Below, one piece after another: positions 59,040-64,000 of a DNA stretch of 64,000 bases; within the stretch, counting starts at the first letter, position 1; each line of letters starts with the position of its first letter. The translations under genes were made by a program, and so were the position numbers. Location of the stretch: positions 4,027,058 to 4,091,057 of the forward strand of contig NC_084597.1 of NCBI RefSeq assembly GCF_033807715.1, written 5' to 3'. Source of the DNA: Cololabis saira (Eukaryota > Chordata > Actinopteri > Beloniformes > Belonidae). The notes beneath the pieces are model-generated. The model made no database searches. It was not told the DNA's origin and saw nothing but the letters and a program-made list of their open reading frames with translations.

Positions 59040-59164
59040 TTTAACTCGTAGGTCGCCATTGTTGTTTACACCGCAATGCATTCTGGGTAGTGACGTCAGA
59101 CGGTGGCACCAGCTAGCCCCGTACACTGTTGTGACTGTTCAACCAGATAATCCAGAGGATAAAC
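59040..59164 (+). promoter_or_regulatory. Candidate promoter of the P2RX7-like frame
   Basis: Contains GTCGCCATTGTTG (YY1-like), GCAATGCATTCTGGGTAG (similar to ZNF143/Staf sites) and TGACGTCA (CRE), then a GC-rich stretch and the ATG at 59165. The combination resembles TATA-less housekeeping promoters. Function is inferred. Confidence 0.35.
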
Positions 59165-59446
59165 ATGTCATCTGTTCAGCCGTTTACATTTGAACCCGAG
59201 CACAAGGTCAAGGAGGAGGACAACACTGAAAACATATCTCAAAACGAGCCAAATGAAGACCAAGAAAGACGGGATGAGGCGAGAGTGGGACAAAATCCCT
59301 GGTGTCTGTGCAGCAACTGCGTCTCAATGCAAACAGAGGAGGAGAGCGTTTGCTGTCAAGAGCTCGTGTTTTTGTCAGCAGCTGTTCACTTTAAGCTATT
59401 ATGTGATAAAACGTATTCCAATATCAATAATTTTGGAGATTATTAG
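59165..59446 (+). CDS. P2RX7 cytoplasmic-domain-like protein, 5' part
   Basis: A 93-codon frame begins with an acidic, low-complexity N-terminus and then contains WCLCSNCVSMQ followed by ESVCCQEL. The Cys-X-Cys-X-X-Cys...Cys-Cys pattern is the zinc-binding start of the cytoplasmic C-terminal domain of the ATP receptor P2X7. In fish this domain is also found in many stand-alone or element-linked P2RX7-like genes, so a true receptor is unlikely: no channel helices are present. After CCQEL the homologous part (further Cys/His and YRY motifs) is missing and the frame ends in unrelated residues, with no good donor. It is therefore a truncated copy or a first exon with a non-obvious splice. Confidence 0.6.
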   Translation: MSSVQPFTFEPEHKVKEEDNTENISQNEPNEDQERRDEARVGQNPWCLCSNCVSMQTEEESVCCQELVFLSAAVHFKLLCDKTYSNINNFGDY

Positions 59447-59459
59447 CATCCACCGCTGT

Positions 59460-60035
59460 CCTATGCTTTATAAATCATTAGGACAGTGGCGCCGCCAGGA
59501 TTCAATTTTGTAGTAGGCACAGAAACAGTCCGTCCACTGCTCTATACAGCTAATTTCAGGGTCCCACTAGGCCTGAATATTACACTATCCATTAGGGAGA
59601 GGATAGGTTGGTTGGCTATTCAGAGTTCAATAAGTATTTCAAAGATCTTTTTTCCTCAAACAAAACTTTGCAGTGACAAATTGGATAACGTGCGCACAGC
59701 GCACTACACATGGTGACATTATTATGCGCAACAGAAACACAGATGCAAACATAAACATTAAGGTGTCAGCGCATCAGAAACACAGATAAAAACACAACTA
59801 AACATTAAAGGTGACGGCGCACCCAGAAACAAATGAAAACACAGCTAAACAGGTGGCGGCGCACCAGAAACACAGATGAAAATGCAGCTAAAAACATTAA
59901 GGTGACGGCACACCTACAAAAAAGCAAAAAAAAAAAAAAAGGGTTCCCTTTAAGTATTTTAAAAATTTTATATATATATCATTATTTTTTATTTATTTAT
60001 TTATTTTTCCCCCTAGGGGAATAGGGGGAACTTAC
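59460..60035. other. Intron sequence downstream of the P2RX7-like frame
   Basis: 59483-59500 (AGTGGCGCCGCCAGGATTC) looks like the end of a DNA element. At 59725-59925 are four loose repeats of GGTG(A/G)CGGCGCACCAGAAACAC with CAGATGAAAACACAGC. Poly-A run at 59926-59940. Confidence 0.45.
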
Positions 60036-60465
60036 CTCGTTTGTCAAAGTTATGCTTGATTTCGTCCTCCTTGCACAGCACGTCCGTGTGTCCTCCGATA
60101 ACGATGTTGACTCCGTAATCGTCCAGAACCTTCCCGTCGCTGATCTTGTTGTGGATCTGGCTGGGCGTGGAGTTGTGCGAGTGTCCGCCCCCGTCCTCCT
60201 CGTCGGAGTCGTAGTCGTCCAGGATGGGGGTCTCGCGGATGGGCATCCCGATGACGGAGCTGCCGTGCTGGTGGGGGCCCCGGGACCCGCGGTAGCTGTC
60301 CCGGCCCTGGGGGCCCAGCAGCACCGAGGGGATGTAGTGGATCTCGTGGGTGGCCTCGGTGCTGGCGCTCTTCTGGGGGACCCGGCGGCGCTTGCACCAC
60401 CGGTGGCGGGTGTAGAGGACCAGGGTGAAGAGCAGTATCAGCAGGAGAAGGGCGATGAGGCCACC
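60036..60465 (-). CDS. astn2: Astrotactin (ASTN2-like), exon with first membrane helix
   Basis: On the minus strand, 430 nt follow the acceptor CGCTCGTATCCAG and end at an ideal donor ACGAG|GTAAGT. The frame opens with [20 protein letters not shown], a membrane helix, followed by the basic stop HRWCKRRR. The astrotactin signatures [17 protein letters not shown] and [16 protein letters not shown] come next, then an acidic run (DSDEEDGGG), a divergent stretch, and HNFDKR. The exon starts in phase 0 and ends with one spare base, which joins in frame to the exon at 13241. Known astrotactins have two membrane helices and a large exposed part with EGF, MACPF and FNIII domains; this exon covers helix 1 and half of the loop. 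WCKRRR is ASTN1-like, but most of the exon favours ASTN2. The exon is GC-rich compared with its surroundings. Confidence 0.9.
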
Positions 60466-60948
60466 CTGGATACGAGCGGAGAAGAAGAGAAATAAAGATG
60501 AGGACGAGAGCAGATGGACCGTGAAGGACGACCGTTTTAAAAAGACCTTATATAATCATTTCACTTGACATCAAAAACACAGTATTTAAACATTCAAGGA
60601 CACCTCATGCATTACAAATCACAATTACTGCCTCGGTGTCACTTCTATTATGCTGAATGTCAATTAGCACCATTTGGCCGTCATTAAAAATGGTCGACCA
60701 AATTGATATAAAAGGTCTCAGCGCACCACGGAGCTGCTGACAGAGTTCTGTCAAGCCCGGCAGATAAATGACCCACTACTGGAAATCTCCCCGGTCAAAA
60801 AATACCTTACAAGAAGAGGAAAGGACTTCATCATCAACATGCTGAGAAATCAGCCACATATTGGTGCCAAACAACAAATATGCCAAACATATCAGTGAAG
60901 TGGAACAAGTATCTACTTCACGTAACTATTTTCTACCAGTGTTATGAA
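60466..60948. other. Intron upstream of the astrotactin exon
   Basis: Unique-looking sequence, no repeat or exon recognised. Confidence 0.4.
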
Positions 60949-62061
60949 CAGAGGTGTCAAGTAACAAAGTACAAATACTTCGTTACCTTACTTAAGTAGA
61001 AATTTTGGTTATCTATACTTCACTGGAGTAATTATTTTTCAGACGACTTTTTACTTTTACTCCTTACATTTTCACGCAATTATCTGTACTTTTTACTCCT
61101 TACATTTTAAAAACAGCCTCGTTACTCTATTTCATTTCGGCTTTAAAAAAAACTATCCAGTTAAATTGCTCCATCCAGATAGAGTGAATTTGGTTGTGGT
61201 TGTTTCTGTCACGGTTCAGACAGGACAGAGAACCCAAATGCACAACACCAGGCAGAATCAGAGTCCAAGAGGCTTTAATCTTTGTCAAAGGCAGGCAGGG
61301 GTCAAACCGGGTAGTCAGGCAGATCAGGCAAACAAAACCAAAAGGGGCAGGCAAAAATCCATAAACCAGAATCAGGCAGGGTCACAGGCAGAAACAGAAC
61401 AGGACATGAAGGCTGGAAAGCGAGGCATCTACACTCGACAAACTGGCCCCAGGTATGAGGAAATGGGCCGGTATATGAAGGGGAAACTGATGAGGGAAAC
61501 CAGGTGTGGAGCTGGGCCGGGGAAGCACAGGTGAAGGGAATGAGGCTGATGAGGGCGGCAGGATCCAGATGACAGGAGAGTCAGTGACAGTAAAAAAAAC
61601 CTATGAAACTGTGACCATGACAGTTTCAGATGTTCTTGTCCAGTTTTGTTCTTACATCCGTTCCCTCAGATTCCTGCAACTAAACTTGGATGTACATTCC
61701 AATAAAGGTTAGGATAAATGATAACATGAACATGAAGTTTGACTTTTTGCACCATTACAATACTTATAGGCAACTAGTCATCATATCTCCTGCTCTCTGA
61801 AACACATGTTAATGCTCAATAGTCACATATATGCTTCTTTAATATATTTACATTATACTAAGATACATTCATTTTCAATGGCTTTTTTCCCCCTTACATT
61901 ACTTTTACTTTTATACTTTAAGTCGTTTTGAAACCAGTACTTTTATACTTTTACTTGAGTAAAAAAACTTTTTGATACTTCAACTTCTACAGGAGTATTT
62001 TTAAACTCTAGTATCTATACTTCTACCTGAGTAATGAATGTGAATACTGAAGACACCCCTT
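60949..62061 (-). mobile_element. hAT-type element carrying a solo LTR
   Basis: Reverse copy of 2335-3069. Starts CAGAGGTGTCAAGTAACAAAG and ends ATACTGAAGACACCCCTT, with the 8-bp duplication GTTATGAA (60941-60948 and 62062-62069). 416 bp of it is a later LTR insertion. Confidence 0.87.
61207..61622 (-). mobile_element. Solo LTR (Gypsy-like)
   Basis: 416 bp beginning TGTCACGGTTC and ending CATGACA on the plus strand, within the 5-bp duplication GTTTC (61202-61206 and 61623-61627). The uninterrupted hAT copy at 2335-3069 confirms the boundaries. On the minus strand it has a possible TATA-like CATATACCG and an ATTAAAG polyadenylation signal near the 3' end, so it points leftward. No internal region is present. 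Confidence 0.8.
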
Positions 62062-62340
62062 GTTATGAAAGTAAGAAAAAAAAAAAAAATAACATGTCAG
62101 TTAGTTACGACTGTTACCATGAAAGATCTCAGTCATGTAAGAACCAGTTAGTAACCAAACATCCAAAACAAGCAGACGGCATAGTGATCCTCAACTAAAC
62201 ATTCTTTAAGGTAAGTCCAACTAGCCTAAAGACTAGAAAAGTCTTTCTTTTTTTTTGTTTTTTTGTTTTTCTAAGTCCTGAAAGTCGTCTCTTTCAATTG
62301 AAGGAGAGAAGCAAAATGATCCAGAAGTGTTTTTTCATGG
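62062..62340. other. Unassigned intron sequence
   Basis: Poly-A and poly-T runs, nothing else recognised. Confidence 0.4.
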
Positions 62341-63641
62341 AGCTTTTATGATTTTGTCACTTCCACGACAGTGAACGTGTAGAGAAAGAGTGGACCAGGT
62401 CGTTAGGGTGCGACCACTGTAAAACGGTGCTCTTGGATCGGACCCCGGAGACAATGTGGGAAAATAGAAGCGTAAGATCCAGGCACTCGAGACGAGGGGG
62501 ATAAAAAGGTAAAAAAAGGTAAAAAAGCTTTATTAAAAGAGGGCTGCCAACATGTTTCTGGCCTTCATCAGGGCAAAGCAATACAGAGGAAAGGAACTCA
62601 TATAAATAACCACAGGTGTGGTGATGAGCACAGGTGAAAACAATCACTCATCATGGTGAAAACTCAGGTGAACCATAGAGCAACATTTTAGGATGAGGGG
62701 AGTTAAACTCATCACAACCAATAATCATTGGAATAAAACATTACGAGAGTAAAGTGGTAATATTACGAGAATAAAGTCGTAATATTACGAGAATAAAGTC
62801 ATAATATTACGAGAATAAAGTCATAATATTACGAGAATAAAGTCGTAATATTACGAGAATAAAGTCGTAATTTATGAGAACTCTAACAGGAAGAGCATCT
62901 TCTCCCTGTGTTAAAATTAGGAATATTGAGCATCTTGTGAAGTTATATTTATAATATATTTAATATTACGACTTTATTCTCGTAACAAGGCGAAAACACA
63001 AGTGAACCATATAGCAACATTTTAGGATGAGGGGAGTTAAACTCATCACAACCAATAATCATTGGAATAAAACATCCATATAGTACATTAAGAAATGTTT
63101 TTATTTATCCTTTATTTATCCAGGAAAGTCCCATTGAGATACAATATCTCTTCTGCCAGGGAGTCCTGGTCAAGACGGCAGCAGAAAAATAAATTCAGTT
63201 TCATATAAAAGAAAATACATACAAGGACAAGTAACTTTACAAAAAATAAAAAAATATCAAAACAAGAAACAAACATAAAACATACAAGGATCAGAAAGCT
63301 AAAAAAATTCATGACAAGAATGACACTTGATTAAAAACAATGACATTGTTCTGTAAAAACTGATTTTAACATGTGTTTGAACATGTTAAAGCGCCGCACA
63401 TATGAGCAAAACAAGTCTACAACCTGTGTAAAGACAGGTGTGAAAAAGAAAAAAAAACTACACAATGTGAAACCAAAATCAAAAGGAAAGAACATGACAA
63501 GCCAACTACAGTAGCCATGACCACAAAGTAAAGGCTGCATAGCAAGCAAGACTATACCGATGACAGGGAAGCAGTAGGCTACATTTATACAGTCAGATGT
63601 ACCAAAAGACGGATAAACCAAAAAGACCTGTACACCAAGAT
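62341..63641 (-). mobile_element. Penelope-like element, 3' untranslated part
   Basis: Minus-strand continuation of the coding fragment at 63642-63801. It includes 63095-63190 (CCAGGACTCCCTGGCAGAAG on minus), and 62560-62580, which on the minus strand reads CTGATGAAGGCCAGAAACATG, a motif common in fish Penelope-like elements. The segments 62682-62739 and 63018-63074 are near-identical direct repeats around a 22-bp minisatellite (62755-62870). Confidence 0.6.
62755..62870. repeat. 22-bp minisatellite, about 5 copies
   Basis: Unit TAATATTACGAGAATAAAGTCG with CGT/CAT variation. A single inverted unit (TATTACGACTTTATTCTCG) lies at 62966-62985. Confidence 0.93.
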
Positions 63642-63801
63642 TCAAAAGAAACAAATGAAATCAATATATTCGTTAAGGCCAGGCTCATTCAGGGCATCTA
63701 GACGATGGATCCAGAAAGTCTCTCTCTGGTTGAGCTTTTTCAAACGGTCACCACCTCTGGTCAATGACTTTATGAACTATATGGAAATGAAGGGAATTGC
63801 G
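63642..63801 (-). pseudogene. Penelope-like element, C-terminal coding fragment
   Basis: The minus-strand frame ends with GGDRLKKLNQRETFWIHRLD and then GLNEYIDFICF and a stop. This is the conserved end of the GIY-YIG endonuclease domain of Penelope-like retroelements (R/Q-RE-X-FWI, then GLNE-X-D-F). A stop codon sits just upstream at 63802-63804, so about 53 codons remain and the reverse-transcriptase part is missing or broken. Confidence 0.7.
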
Positions 63802-63829
63802 TCATGACGTTCTCCGTTAGTCGCTGGTT

Positions 63830-63985
63830 TGATCCAGATATCCCAAATGATTAATCACCATGTAAACAGGGATAACCCTGTTTGCTCACGCATGGAAACA
63901 GATTATTCCCAATGTTTCAGTAACCGGAATATTGACCTTAACCCCAATTTTGACTGCATGTAAACGTAGTCATTGATGCTTCTAC
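63830..63985. mobile_element. DNA-element end (reverse of 28371)
   Basis: Contains ATTTTGACTGCATGTAAACG and ends GTAGTCATTGATGC, the reverse of the 28371 terminus. It also has AACCGGAATATTGACC. The other end is not identified. Confidence 0.55.
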
Positions 63986-64000
63986 CTCCTCCAAATAATT

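Overview
This window is vertebrate, most likely teleost, genomic DNA. Support for that: intron-containing genes, tRNA-derived SINEs, LINE 3' tails of fish type, many hAT-, Harbinger- and mariner-type DNA elements, a Penelope-like fragment, and long TTTC, TG and AT microsatellites. There is one assembly gap of exactly 500 N (3501-4000). No bacterial or operon-like features are present.

The only host gene I recognise is an astrotactin (best match ASTN2-like) on the minus strand. One exon (60465-60036) encodes a transmembrane helix and the start of the following loop. The next exon (13241-13089) continues that loop in the matching phase. Between them lies one intron of about 46.8 kb, so nearly everything else here is intron. 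Positions 1-13088 belong to the next intron and 60466-64000 to the previous one. The EGF-like, MACPF and fibronectin domains of astrotactins are not in the window.

The introns are filled with transposable elements, often nested. From 1 to 13 kb: a Harbinger transposase fragment, a CpG-rich stretch that looks like a small two-exon transcription unit, a hAT element whose empty site survives at 45.4 kb, the gap, and three copies of a repeat family with GGGCCC ends. From 13 to 35 kb: hAT copies, foldback elements, three SINEs/LINE fragments, several minisatellites, and one GC-rich dispersed repeat. The 23-bp minisatellite at 17.8-18.4 kb appears to have grown out of a LINE reverse-transcriptase reading frame. 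From 35 to 58 kb: at least five nests of elements with target-site duplications that can be read directly (41.5, 43.5, 46.1, 50 and 51.1 kb), a family of 110-140 bp GC-rich hairpins, and two unidentified exon-like stretches on the minus strand (42.6 and 43.4 kb), one of which is broken by a hAT insertion. From 58 to 64 kb: a P2RX7-like cytoplasmic-domain reading frame, the 5' astrotactin exon, a hAT carrying a solo LTR, and the 3' end of a Penelope-like element.

I see no convincing new multi-gene system. The best leads are the LINE-born minisatellite, the hAT-interrupted reading frame at 43-45 kb, the chimera between two element families at 16.7-17.2 kb, and the small CRE-palindrome transcription unit at 1.2-1.9 kb. 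Element family names are assigned from termini, target duplications and short peptide motifs, not from database searches.
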